Origin: Zavarzinella formosa DSM 19928
Lineage (GTDB): Bacteria; Planctomycetota; Planctomycetia; Gemmatales; Gemmataceae
Length of the DNA stretch: 64,000 nucleotides
Assembly (NCBI RefSeq): GCF_000255705.1
Contig: NZ_JH636439.1
Location: 235,111-299,110, forward strand
Reading direction: 5' to 3'
Position 1 is the stretch's first letter, and every line of letters starts with the position of its first letter. Shown here one piece after another: positions 44,829 to 53,145 of the stretch. The notes below the pieces were generated by a model that was not told where the DNA came from, ran no database searches, and saw only the letters and a program-made list of their open reading frames with translations. Both the position numbers and the translations under genes were made by a program.

Positions 44829-44845
44829 TGCACGACCCGTGCCAA
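44829..44845 (-). promoter_or_regulatory. Sigma-54-type promoter
   Basis: Minus strand reads TTGGCACGGGTCGTGCA: a perfect -24 element (TTGGCACG), and a GC at -12 with exactly ten bases between GG and GC; the -12 box is GTGC rather than TTGC. The expected start is near 44818, transcribing toward the terminator at 44635 and the MCE gene. Confidence 0.6.
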
Positions 44846-45002
44846 ACGCTTCTTGCTCGATAACGGATTGTTTTCAAACGATTACTGGATAAAAGATTGT
44901 GATTTTTAGGACGGTCGAAAATGATTTTTGGCCGGTTTGAGTGATTGTAAATTGTGCCCGTTGTAAATGTAACAATTCCTACGTTCACGCCGTGAGTGCA
45001 AC

Positions 45003-45320
45003 ATGATCCTCTTGAAAGTTGGCAATCTGGAGGGATTGAGCCGTGACCGGGGAAATTGCGTAGAATCGGCAGCCGAGTCAATCGCGGTGTTTCACGTCAA
45101 CGGGGAATGGCACGCCATTGAAAACCGCTGCCCCCACCGGGATATCCCTTTGGACGATGGCCCGGTGATTGCCGGGGAGATCATTTGCCCGTTACACGGG
45201 GCGAGATTCGACTTGAGAACCGGAAAACACCAAAACCCGCCAGCCGAGAGCGACCTGAAAACATATCCGGTTCGGATAGTGGGGAGCGAATTGTTTGTTG
45301 TGATGGGCAAGAAAACGTAA
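45003..45320 (+). CDS. Rieske [2Fe-2S] ferredoxin, NirD-like
   Basis: 105 residues, a single Rieske domain. The cluster ligands are in 'CPHRDIPLDDG' (Cys-x-His) and 'CPLHGARFDLRTG' (Cys-x-x-His), 18 residues apart as usual. No transmembrane segment or cysteine pair of the bc1-type Rieske proteins is present, so it is a soluble electron carrier like NirD or dioxygenase ferredoxins. It is alone on its strand, with a strong terminator after it, and the redox partner is not in the neighbourhood. Confidence 0.92.
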   Translation: MILLKVGNLEGLSRDRGNCVESAAESIAVFHVNGEWHAIENRCPHRDIPLDDGPVIAGEIICPLHGARFDLRTGKHQNPPAESDLKTYPVRIVGSELFVVMGKKT

Positions 45321-45339
45321 GACTGATATTCCGACAAAC

Positions 45340-45373
45340 AAAAAGCCCCGGCGAAATTTGCCGGGGCTTTTTT
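45340..45373. terminator. Bidirectional intrinsic terminator
   Basis: AAAAGCCCCGGC (45341-45352) / GCCGGGGCTTTT (45360-45371), seven-base loop, flanked by A and T runs, between convergent genes ending at 45320 (+) and 45396 (-). Confidence 0.93.
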
Positions 45374-45395
45374 GTTTCACATCACCGAAGACTCA

Positions 45396-46913
45396 TCAAT
45401 CGCCTTCGGTGAATTGTTCCAGCCGCTGGCTTCGCATGGGCTGGCGGAGTTTCAGAATACCCCGAGCCTCGATCTGGCGGATTCGCTCGCGGGTGATGCC
45501 GAAGAGGCGGGCGACTTCGTCCAGCGTCTTCGGGTGGCCGTCCTTGAGTCCGTAGCGAAGTTCGATCACTTCGCGTTCCCGTTGGGCCAGCGAACGCAGC
45601 ACTTCGCCGATCCGTTCGCGGAGCAGGTGGGCATCCACATGCTCGCCCGGCGTGGTGGTGGCGCGGTCCTTCAGGAAATCTTCCAATGCCCGTTCACCAT
45701 CGCCGCCGACGGGTTCGTGCAGGCTGACCGGGTGTTTGCCGACGGCCCGGAGGGAGCGGACTTCCTCGACCGGCAGGTTCACCTTCTGGGCCAATTCGTC
45801 CATCGTGGGTTCACGGCCCAAGATGCCCGAGAGTTCCAGTCTCGCCCGTTCGGTCATGCCGAGGACGGCAATTTGGTGGCAGGGGACGCGAACCGTCCGG
45901 GCCAAGTCGGCCAGCGCCCGCTGGATGCTTTGACGAATCCACCAAGTGGCATAAGTGCCGAACTTGTAGTTCATCTTGTATTCGTACTTGTCCACCGCCC
46001 GCAGCAGGCCCCGGTTGCCTTCTTGAATCAAGTCGGCGAACGGCAAACCCCGGTTGCGATACTTTTTGGCGATCGACACCACCAGCCGCAGATTGGCGAC
46101 AGCCAGTTCGCTGCGCATCTTGTGGTAAGCCTCGCGGCGACGGCGAATCACCGTCAGCAGGGCGTTCAGTTCCTCGGGTTCGGAACCGGCCGCTTCGATG
46201 GCGGTGCGGAAAGCTTCGTTCCGTTCGGCCCGTTGTTTCAGATCCTTGGTCGGCTTCAGATGCAACGCGACGATGAGCCGGTTGATATCCCGAGCCTTCA
46301 TGGTCAGATCATCCACCCAGCGTTCGAGATTCTCGGTGCGGGGGGATAATTCGGCGATCAGTTTGGCCGCCTTGCGAAGCCGACGCCAGCGGGCTTTCCG
46401 CCAGGAGCGATGGTCCTTCGCGTTTGATATCCCCAATCCCACCGAGAACGCCTTGCGCTCCTCGGCCAGAATTCGTTCAATCGTCGGCAGGTGGATCGGC
46501 ATCCGCTTGAGGATCTGATCCCGGCGAAGATTGGCCGTGGTCACGACATCCACTTGCGGATCGAAAGCCAGTTGCCCGGCCTGGACGGTCGCAAAGGTTG
46601 TGTGAATGCGGTTCAGCAAGTAGGATGATCGGAAGACGGCCAGCCGGAAACGATCACGGGCGCGTTCCAGCCGTTGGGCCACGTCGATCTCGGCGGGTCG
46701 CTTCAGCAGGGGGATGGCCCCCATTTGCCGAAGGTAGAGGCCAAGAGCATCGTCAGCCCCGCGGGAGGACGACTCGATTTCGTCGAGGTCCGCCGGGGTC
46801 AGTTCGGCATCGGCCACTTCAAAATCCCCGATATCGGCCGCGTGGGCCTCGGAGGAGATGTTTCGGTGGTTGGCAAATGCATTGTTCACGGGAGTATGCT
46901 TCATTAATTCCAT
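45396..46913 (-). CDS. Primary-type (RpoD-family) RNA polymerase sigma factor
   Basis: 505 residues. Region 1.2 is at about 52-80 ('[35 protein letters not shown]'); regions 2.1-2.4 are around 270-335 ('[38 protein letters not shown]', '[29 protein letters not shown]'); region 3 follows, and region 4 at the end has '[28 protein letters not shown]'. The roughly 170 residues between regions 1.2 and 2.1 form a non-conserved helical insert. The region 2.4 and 4.2 recognition helices are close to housekeeping sigma factors, so it is RpoD or a group 2 homologue reading similar promoters. Region 1.1 is short or absent, favouring group 2. Confidence 0.92.
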   Translation of the reverse strand: MELMKHTPVNNAFANHRNISSEAHAADIGDFEVADAELTPADLDEIESSSRGADDALGLYLRQMGAIPLLKRPAEIDVAQRLERARDRFRLAVFRSSYLLNRIHTTFATVQAGQLAFDPQVDVVTTANLRRDQILKRMPIHLPTIERILAEERKAFSVGLGISNAKDHRSWRKARWRRLRKAAKLIAELSPRTENLERWVDDLTMKARDINRLIVALHLKPTKDLKQRAERNEAFRTAIEAAGSEPEELNALLTVIRRRREAYHKMRSELAVANLRLVVSIAKKYRNRGLPFADLIQEGNRGLLRAVDKYEYKMNYKFGTYATWWIRQSIQRALADLARTVRVPCHQIAVLGMTERARLELSGILGREPTMDELAQKVNLPVEEVRSLRAVGKHPVSLHEPVGGDGERALEDFLKDRATTTPGEHVDAHLLRERIGEVLRSLAQREREVIELRYGLKDGHPKTLDEVARLFGITRERIRQIEARGILKLRQPMRSQRLEQFTEGD

Positions 46914-47274
46914 CCTGTGTCGGGCAAAGCCGGTCTAACCGACTCCGTGGACAAAGCCCTAGGATCAGTGGCCCAGTTGGGACGGAAAACCGAACCATCA
47001 CAGGCTGGCGATCGCCCTGATGGAACATAGAACCGTTTTTTCGTTGCCGTCGGCAATCTTTTTCATGCCGGGGCAAGATTTTCGGGTAAAAATTGGAGAC
47101 GTCACTTGATTAGACGCTCCAAACCCGACAACGGTTCGCCCCCGCCAGAAACCTGCGGACCCCGAAAAACTCTCAGACCACGGAATATCGGCTCTTGCAC
47201 GAGGTGGGGGCACTGATTTACCATCATTCTACGCAACCGCACAAACCCCCCGTCCGAACGGAAGGATCGTCCCG
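46914..47274. other. 361-base divergent intergenic region
   Basis: Lies between the sigma factor start (minus) and the DUF1549/DUF1553 start (plus) and must hold both promoters. A GGAAGGA ribosome site precedes the 47275 ATG. No further element was identified with confidence. Confidence 0.4.
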
Positions 47275-49539
47275 ATGCGATGGCAAGCTCTGACTTTGCC
47301 AGTTCTTCTGTCCGTTTGCCCGGAGATGCCCGCCCAGAACCCGGTCGAGAAGCCGGTTTCGCCGCAGGATCGTCAACATTGGTCGTTTCAACCCGTCAAA
47401 AAGCCGGTGGTTCCGGTTGTGCGGAATACCACAGCCGTCCGGAATCCCGTGGATGCCTTCATCCTTTCCAAACAGGAAGCCGCCGGGATTGCCCCCGCCA
47501 AGGCCGCCGAGAAGCTCTCGCTGCTTCGCCGGGTGACCTTTGATCTGACGGGACTGCCCCCCACATTAGAGGAACAGGACGCCTTCCTCGCTGATTCCTC
47601 GCCGACTGCCTACGAAAAAGTTGTTGACCGCCTGTTGGCTTCGCCCCATTTCGGCGAACGGCAGGCCCAGCACTGGCTGGATGTCGTCCGGTTCTCCGAG
47701 TCTAACGGCTACGAGGCCGACGGCGACCGGGTCCATGCCTGGCGTTACCGGGACTATGTGGTTAATAGCCTCAATTCGGACAAGCCTTACGACACTTTCT
47801 TGATTGAACAACTCGCCGGAGACGAACTGGCAACCGGAAAAGATCCCCGACAATCGCTGGAATTGCTGGTGGCGACCGGCTTTCATCGCGCCGGGCCGGT
47901 CCATTTGGTGGGGGGGAACTCCGATCAAGAAGTGGCCCGGCAGGAAGTCCTCACAGAAATTGTGCAAGGCATCGGCTCGGCCCTGCTCGGGATGACAGTG
48001 AGTTGCGCCCGCTGTCACGATCACAAGTTCGACCCTGTTTCGCAGGCCGATTATTACCGCCTAGAAGCCTTCTTCGCCGGGACAAAGTTCCGCGATGTGG
48101 ACACGTCCAACAAAGAAGAGAAAGCGGTCCATCAAAAAGCGGTCGTGGAAATCAGTTTGAAGACAGCCCCGTTGAAGGCCAAAGTCGCGGCCATCGACGG
48201 GCCCTATCGCCAAAAAGTCCGCGAGGCAAAACGCCTCAAACTGGAACCGGCCATCAAGACGGCGATGGAAACCCCGGACAAAGCCCGCACCGAGGAACAA
48301 AAACAACTGGCGAGAGATGCCGAGACGCTGTTAAAGGTAACGTGGGACGAGATTTATGCCGCCCTCTCCCCGGAGGACAAAGTCAAACGGGAGGCTCTGC
48401 GGGCCGAGATGCACACCTTAGAAGCCCAAATGCCCGCCCAACCGGGAATTGCCTGGGCGATGGCAGACGACGAAAAAATCCCGGCCACCCACATTTTGAA
48501 GCGAGGTGAGGTGAAGCGGAAAGGCGAGGTGGTCCAACCCGCTTTTCCCCGTGTGATCGACGAAAACCCGGCCAAGGCCGATGCTCCCCGTCTGAAACGG
48601 CTTGATCTCGCCAAATGGATCGCCTCTCCGAAGAACCCGCTGACCGCCCGCGTGATTGTCAACCGGCTCTGGCTCTCGCACTTCGGCCGGGGAATTGTTA
48701 ACACCCCGAACGATTACGGGCTGCACGGCGAACCGCCGACCCATCCGGAACTCTTGGACTGGCTGGCGAGCGAACTGGTTTCCAATGGCTGGAAGTTAAA
48801 GCCGATTCATCGCTTGATGGTCTTGTCGAACACTTATCAGCAAGCCAGCCAACAGCCCGCTTCTCCCGCCGCTCAGAAAGCCGACCCGGACAACAAACTC
48901 CTTTGGAAGATGAACCGTCGCCGGTTGGAGGGGGAGGCCATCCGCGATGCGTCGCTGGCCAGTTCCGGCGAACTGAACCGCCAGACCGGCGGGCCGAGCG
49001 TTCGCATCCCGCTCGAACCGGAGGTTTACGACCTGATCTTCACCGAAGGAGAACCAGACGGTCTCTGGGCCGTTACCCCGGACGAGAAACAACACGCTCG
49101 GCGTTCGCTCTACCTCTTCGGCAAACGAAACGTCCGGTTGCCGTTGATGGAAGCCTTCGACCAACCCGACCGCCTGACCCCCTGCGCCGCCCGCCCTCGC
49201 TCCACCTTCGCCCCGCAAGCGTTGATTCTCATCAACGGCCCGTTTACCCGTGAACAAAGCCTGAAGATGGCCACGAGTTTACTGAAAACCAACCCGGCCG
49301 ATCCGGTCACACTGGCCTACCGTCGGGCACTGGGCCGAACCCCCACGGCGGCCGAAACCAAACTGGCGACCGAGTTCCTGCGGGAACAAACCGAGTTGAT
49401 GGAAGAACGCCTGACTGGCCGCTTGCCGGTGAGCCTCCCCGGTGACCTGCCCGCTAATGCCTCCCCCGCCAAGGCCGCCGCCCTCGCGGACTTCTGCCTG
49501 GCTCTGTTAAACTCAAATGAATTCGTGTATGTTCCTTGA
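47275..49539 (+). CDS. DUF1549/DUF1553 exported protein
   Basis: 754 residues with a short signal peptide (MRWQALTLPVLLSVCPEMPAQ). DUF1549 is at about 55-260 ('LLRRVTFDLTGLPPTLEEQDAFL', 'HWLDVVRFSESNGYEADGDR', 'GMTVSCARCHDHKFDPVSQADYY'); DUF1553 is at about 435-690 ('NPLTARVIVNRLWLSHFGRGIVNTPNDYGLHGEPPTHPELLDWLA', 'RRLEGEAIRDASLA', 'FDQPDRLTPCAARPRSTFAPQALILING'). CARCH is a CxxCH sequence that is invariant in the family. The usual N-terminal cytochrome-like PSD1 domain is missing. It pairs with the DUF1501 gene 25 bases downstream. The pair is common in planctomycetes; function unknown. Confidence 0.9.
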   Translation: MRWQALTLPVLLSVCPEMPAQNPVEKPVSPQDRQHWSFQPVKKPVVPVVRNTTAVRNPVDAFILSKQEAAGIAPAKAAEKLSLLRRVTFDLTGLPPTLEEQDAFLADSSPTAYEKVVDRLLASPHFGERQAQHWLDVVRFSESNGYEADGDRVHAWRYRDYVVNSLNSDKPYDTFLIEQLAGDELATGKDPRQSLELLVATGFHRAGPVHLVGGNSDQEVARQEVLTEIVQGIGSALLGMTVSCARCHDHKFDPVSQADYYRLEAFFAGTKFRDVDTSNKEEKAVHQKAVVEISLKTAPLKAKVAAIDGPYRQKVREAKRLKLEPAIKTAMETPDKARTEEQKQLARDAETLLKVTWDEIYAALSPEDKVKREALRAEMHTLEAQMPAQPGIAWAMADDEKIPATHILKRGEVKRKGEVVQPAFPRVIDENPAKADAPRLKRLDLAKWIASPKNPLTARVIVNRLWLSHFGRGIVNTPNDYGLHGEPPTHPELLDWLASELVSNGWKLKPIHRLMVLSNTYQQASQQPASPAAQKADPDNKLLWKMNRRRLEGEAIRDASLASSGELNRQTGGPSVRIPLEPEVYDLIFTEGEPDGLWAVTPDEKQHARRSLYLFGKRNVRLPLMEAFDQPDRLTPCAARPRSTFAPQALILINGPFTREQSLKMATSLLKTNPADPVTLAYRRALGRTPTAAETKLATEFLREQTELMEERLTGRLPVSLPGDLPANASPAKAAALADFCLALLNSNEFVYVP

Positions 49540-49564
49540 AACCCCAAAAGCGGGAAGCCTCTCC

Positions 49565-50971
49565 ATGTGGAACCAAGTCAATCGTCGGGCGTTTCTTGGC
49601 CGCACGGCGGCGGGCATTGGTTCGTTCGCCCTTGCGGACATGATGGCCCCCGGCCTCTTCGCGGACGCCAAGATTGAAAAGTGGCCGGGGGCGATCAAGC
49701 CGCATCATCCGGCGAAGATCAAGCGGGTGATCTACCTCTACATGGCGGGTGGGCCGAGCCATCTGGAGACGCTTGACCCCAAGCCGGAACTGGCGAAACG
49801 GCACGGGCAGCCGATGCCGGAATCCGTCACCAAAGGGCAGCCCATCGCCCAGCTTCAAGGGGCCAAGCTGAATTGCTTTGCCCCGCAGCACGAATTCAAA
49901 AAGTGCGGCAAGTCCGGCCTCGAAATCTCCAGTGTGTTCCCGAACCTGCACGAAGTGGCCGACGATCTGTGCATCATCCGCTCGTTGAAAACTGACGCCA
50001 TCAATCACGACCCGGCCCACACGTTCATGAACACCGGCACGCTCATCTCCGGGCGGCCAAGCATGGGATCGTGGGCGTGGTATGGCCTTGGGGCCGCCAC
50101 CGATTCGCTGCCTGGCTTCGTCGTGATGACCTCCACCGGGCGTTCCGGGCAATCCCAACCGATTGCCGCCCGGCAGTGGCACAGCGGCTTCCTGCCGAGC
50201 CAGTTTCAAGGGGTGGAGTTCCGCTCCAAGGGCGACCCGGTTCTCTACGTGAGCCGGCCGGCCGGTGTCTCCCCGGCGCAACAGCGGGATGTGGTGGACG
50301 CCACCCAATCGCTCAACAAAATCTTCGATCAGCAAGCAGACGACCCGGAAATCAACACCCGGATCGCCCAATACGAGATGGCTTTCCGCATGCAATCCAG
50401 CGTGCCGGAACTGATGGATCTCACCAAGGAAACCAAGGAAACCCTCGACCTCTACGGCACCAAGGGGGGCGATGGCTCCTTCGCCGCGAACTGCCTGCTC
50501 GCCCGGCGATTGGCCGAGCGGGGCGTCCGATTCATCCAGCTTTATCATCGCGACTGGGACCACCACGGGAACATCAAGGCCGATGTGCAGGTGGTGGCCA
50601 AGGAAGTCGATCAGGGGATGACCGCCCTCTTGAAAGACCTGAAACGCCGGGGCTTGTGGGAAGACACCCTCATCGTCTGGGGCGGCGAATTCGGCCGGAC
50701 GCCGATGGCCCAAGGAAGCGGCCGCGACCACCACATGAAGGGTTTTTCCATGTGGATGTCCGGCGGAGCGATCAAAGGGGGCACCAGCTACGGCAACACG
50801 GACGAGTTCGGCTATCACGCTGTCGAAAACGTGGTGACCGTCCACGACATGCACGCCACGATGCTCCATCTCCTCGGCGTTGATCACGAACGGCTTACCT
50901 TCCGCTTCCAAGGTCGGGACTTCCGGCTCACGGATGTGTCTGGAAAAGTGTTAAAACCAATCTTGGCTTGA
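49565..50971 (+). CDS. DUF1501 protein, Tat-exported, partner of DUF1549/DUF1553
   Basis: 468 residues from ATG 49565; a start at 49517 would overlap the upstream gene. A twin-arginine signal is at the N-terminus ('NRRAFLGRTAAGIGSFALADMM'). Family motifs are 'KRVIYLYMAGGPSHLETLDPKPEL', 'CIIRSLKTDAINHDPAHTFMNTG', 'LYHRDWDHHGNI', 'LWEDTLIVWGGEFGRTPMAQGSGRDHH' and 'GFSMWMSGGAIKGGTSYGNTDEFG'. The alkaline-phosphatase-like fold and His/Asp residues suggest metal-dependent hydrolysis, unproven. It is the second gene of a probable operon that may continue into the 51015 gene, 43 bases downstream. Confidence 0.9.
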   Translation: MWNQVNRRAFLGRTAAGIGSFALADMMAPGLFADAKIEKWPGAIKPHHPAKIKRVIYLYMAGGPSHLETLDPKPELAKRHGQPMPESVTKGQPIAQLQGAKLNCFAPQHEFKKCGKSGLEISSVFPNLHEVADDLCIIRSLKTDAINHDPAHTFMNTGTLISGRPSMGSWAWYGLGAATDSLPGFVVMTSTGRSGQSQPIAARQWHSGFLPSQFQGVEFRSKGDPVLYVSRPAGVSPAQQRDVVDATQSLNKIFDQQADDPEINTRIAQYEMAFRMQSSVPELMDLTKETKETLDLYGTKGGDGSFAANCLLARRLAERGVRFIQLYHRDWDHHGNIKADVQVVAKEVDQGMTALLKDLKRRGLWEDTLIVWGGEFGRTPMAQGSGRDHHMKGFSMWMSGGAIKGGTSYGNTDEFGYHAVENVVTVHDMHATMLHLLGVDHERLTFRFQGRDFRLTDVSGKVLKPILA

Positions 50972-51014
50972 TGGTGGCTCGTCTAACATGTGACCACTTT
51001 CTCCCGAGCGTCCC

Positions 51015-51572
51015 ATGCGACTTGCCATTCTTGCGATTCTCGCCGTCAATGCCGTTTCGTTGGCGGCCGAGTTCAACATCAAAATTTCCGCGCCGATGTA
51101 CTTCTTCCCGCCGGTGACCAAAGTGGTCTTCACAGAAGCCGGTTCTCCCGGACCCGGCGAGGCCAAGCATACGGCGCTTGCGGAATACGGGACCATCAAC
51201 GGTGAATGGAAGCTGACCGCCAAGGGGCCGGTGGATTTGTGGGTTGTCCCCAAAGGTGGCAAACCGTTGAAGGCGATCAGCCAATTGAAATTGACGGACA
51301 ACACCGAGATCAAACTGGCCGATTACTTGGGCGTGATCCGCTGCAAAGGCGCCGATCTGCCGAGGGGCAAACTGATCGTGACGGACCATCAAGATCGCGG
51401 CCCGGAAGACAAGAAGCACGCGGCCATCCAATGGGCCAATGACTCCCGCACGGAACTGATCGTCCCGCCGGGGGATTATGCCGTGTGGATTTCCCCGGAC
51501 ACCGGCGCTCGTGCAAGACGCATCTCGGAAAAGATTCGAGTGCTGCCGGGGCGAACAGCCGATGTCGAGTGA
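51015..51572 (+). CDS. Exported protein of unknown function
   Basis: 185 residues with signal peptide MRLAILAILAVNAVSLA. The mature part looks all-beta ('EFNIKISAPMYFFPPVTKVVF', 'GEWKLTAKGPVDLWVVPKGG', 'TELIVPPGDYAVWISPDTGARARR') and has no catalytic motif I recognise. It lies 43 bases after the DUF1501 gene on the same strand, so may be co-transcribed with the DUF1549/DUF1553-DUF1501 pair. It ends nine bases from a convergent gene. Confidence 0.72.
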   Translation: MRLAILAILAVNAVSLAAEFNIKISAPMYFFPPVTKVVFTEAGSPGPGEAKHTALAEYGTINGEWKLTAKGPVDLWVVPKGGKPLKAISQLKLTDNTEIKLADYLGVIRCKGADLPRGKLIVTDHQDRGPEDKKHAAIQWANDSRTELIVPPGDYAVWISPDTGARARRISEKIRVLPGRTADVE

Positions 51573-51581
51573 AGTTCCTTT

Positions 51582-52937
51582 TCAACCCGCAGCCACCATT
51601 CCCTTTTTCCGCTGACCGGATCGGCTGACATCCATCACCCGCCCTTGTTCGTCCAGCGCCAGGTGGAAACGCTCTTCCCCCTGAATCCGGTGCAGCGACA
51701 GATGATAGTCGTCGCTGGTTTTGGCCATCACGTTTAACTTGTCCGCTTTCTGCGGCGTTCGTAACCGACCCCACGAACCATCACCGAGATAAAGCACGCC
51801 GTTGTCATGGGCCAGTCCGGCGAGCAGTGGCTTGGTGCGCTTGAACGTGTGGTCGTGGTGTTCGAGCACCACCGGAACGCGATACTGGTCGAAAAGAGGA
51901 ACCCAATGCTTGCGTTGCAACTCCCCGGTGCCGGGTTTGGCGGCAGCCCCTTCCTTGACCACGGCGGCCACCGGATTCCGATACGACGGGTAACAGGGGA
52001 CGTGGTTGACCACGAACACATTCGGATGGTCTTCGCGGGCCTTGAGCGTCTTTTGCAGCCAAGCGGCTTGGTCGCCGTCAATCGGGCTGGTGTGCCCGGT
52101 GTCGAGCAGCACCAAGCTCAGGTAGTCGCCGAAATCAAGCGTTGAATATCCGGTCTCCGTGTACAGCCCCTCGAACAGCGGATAGAAGAACGTCCCCTTC
52201 TCGCGGGTTTTGCCATAGGCGCCGTCGACTTCATGATTGCCGATACAGGCGACCAGCGGAATCATCCGGCCATCCCGGCCCACCATCGTCCGGCTGTAGT
52301 TTCGCAGGAACGCGAGGCTGACATCAAGCGAACGGCCGTTGTCGTATCCCAAGTCGCCGCCGACGATGGTGAACATCGGGTCTTGACGGGCCGCTTGGAT
52401 GTTATTGGCGATGGCCGCCGAGTTGACGCCGCAATCGCCGCCGGAGATGAAGTTGATGGAGTCGTTTGCCTTGGCCGGCATCGTCTTGAACTTGTAAACG
52501 GGGGACGATTTGCCGATGCGGAAGGAGTAGTCGGTTCCCGGAGTCAGACCGGTGAGTTCGGCCCGGAAGACCTTGAAGTCGCTCATCGGATAGGGCCGGG
52601 GCACGGTCTTTTGCGCCAGCCAGTTGATCTTTTGAGCCATGCCCTTGGCAACCGGGCCGGTCGGCGTCACGATCTTTTCAGAGGTGTAATAAACGGTGTT
52701 GTCGGCCGTTTCACCGGTCACGCCCACCCATTGGACAACCATCGTCGTCGTCGGGTCTTTGTGCCAGGTGAGGAACAACGTCGTGGGCTGGAAGGCCGCG
52801 TCTTCCCGCACCGCCCTCGGGTTGGGAATTTCCTTTGGCAATTCCGGTTTCTTTTCCGGTTCCTGGCCAAAGATCGGATAGGAGCCCAGCCCGGTGAGCG
52901 AGGCTCCCAGAAACAATCGTCGTGACGGAGTCGGCAT
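51582..52937 (-). CDS. Exported metallophosphoesterase, purple acid phosphatase-like
   Basis: 451 residues from ATG 52937, GGAG nine bases upstream; the frame back to 53033 is not conserved-looking. A Tat-like leader ('SRRLFLGASLTGLGSYPIFG') is followed by a fibronectin-like N-terminal domain ('TLFLTWHKDPTTTMVVQWVG', 'LTGLTPGTDYSFRIG'), then the metallophosphoesterase core: 'ISGGDCGVN', 'VGGDLGYDN', 'IGNHEVDG', 'VVNHVPCYPSY' and 'LEHHDHTF'. This is the domain order of purple acid phosphatases, which hydrolyse phosphate esters outside the cytoplasm. The tyrosine of GDLGY is in the expected position of the charge-transfer ligand. Likely role: phosphate scavenging. Confidence 0.88.
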   Translation of the reverse strand: MPTPSRRLFLGASLTGLGSYPIFGQEPEKKPELPKEIPNPRAVREDAAFQPTTLFLTWHKDPTTTMVVQWVGVTGETADNTVYYTSEKIVTPTGPVAKGMAQKINWLAQKTVPRPYPMSDFKVFRAELTGLTPGTDYSFRIGKSSPVYKFKTMPAKANDSINFISGGDCGVNSAAIANNIQAARQDPMFTIVGGDLGYDNGRSLDVSLAFLRNYSRTMVGRDGRMIPLVACIGNHEVDGAYGKTREKGTFFYPLFEGLYTETGYSTLDFGDYLSLVLLDTGHTSPIDGDQAAWLQKTLKAREDHPNVFVVNHVPCYPSYRNPVAAVVKEGAAAKPGTGELQRKHWVPLFDQYRVPVVLEHHDHTFKRTKPLLAGLAHDNGVLYLGDGSWGRLRTPQKADKLNVMAKTSDDYHLSLHRIQGEERFHLALDEQGRVMDVSRSGQRKKGMVAAG

Positions 52938-53145
52938 CAAAGTCTTCTCCAAGAATGAAAAATGATTCAAATTTGCAGGCGGTCTCGCCGCCGAATCAAT
53001 GCCTGACAATTGATTCAAGATTCGTGATTTCAAGCAGGATTTCGACCGTCAGGCGATTAGGGAATCAACAGCTGGTCATGTCGTCAGGCTAAAGTTTGGG
53101 GATGCGTAATCGGTGAAGGGATTTGGAAGAATTTGAGTGCCCCGG

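Larger units (their letters stand above)
44530..45002. other. 473-base divergent region with leader, terminator and promoter signals
   Basis: Holds a minus-strand sigma-54-like promoter (44829-44845) and an intrinsic terminator (44599-44635), separated by about 180 bases, then the MCE start at 44529. A 57-codon minus frame starting METVLSDKAS (from about 44747) reads through the hairpin and is not called. The part 44880-45000 is AT-rich with a repeated TTGTAAAT and should hold the Rieske gene promoter. Confidence 0.55.

Noticed and set aside
44530..47274. tRNA or other structured RNA genes in the larger spacers
   Set aside because: No cloverleaf, GTTCGA-type T-loop or CCA end was found there or in the other spacers.
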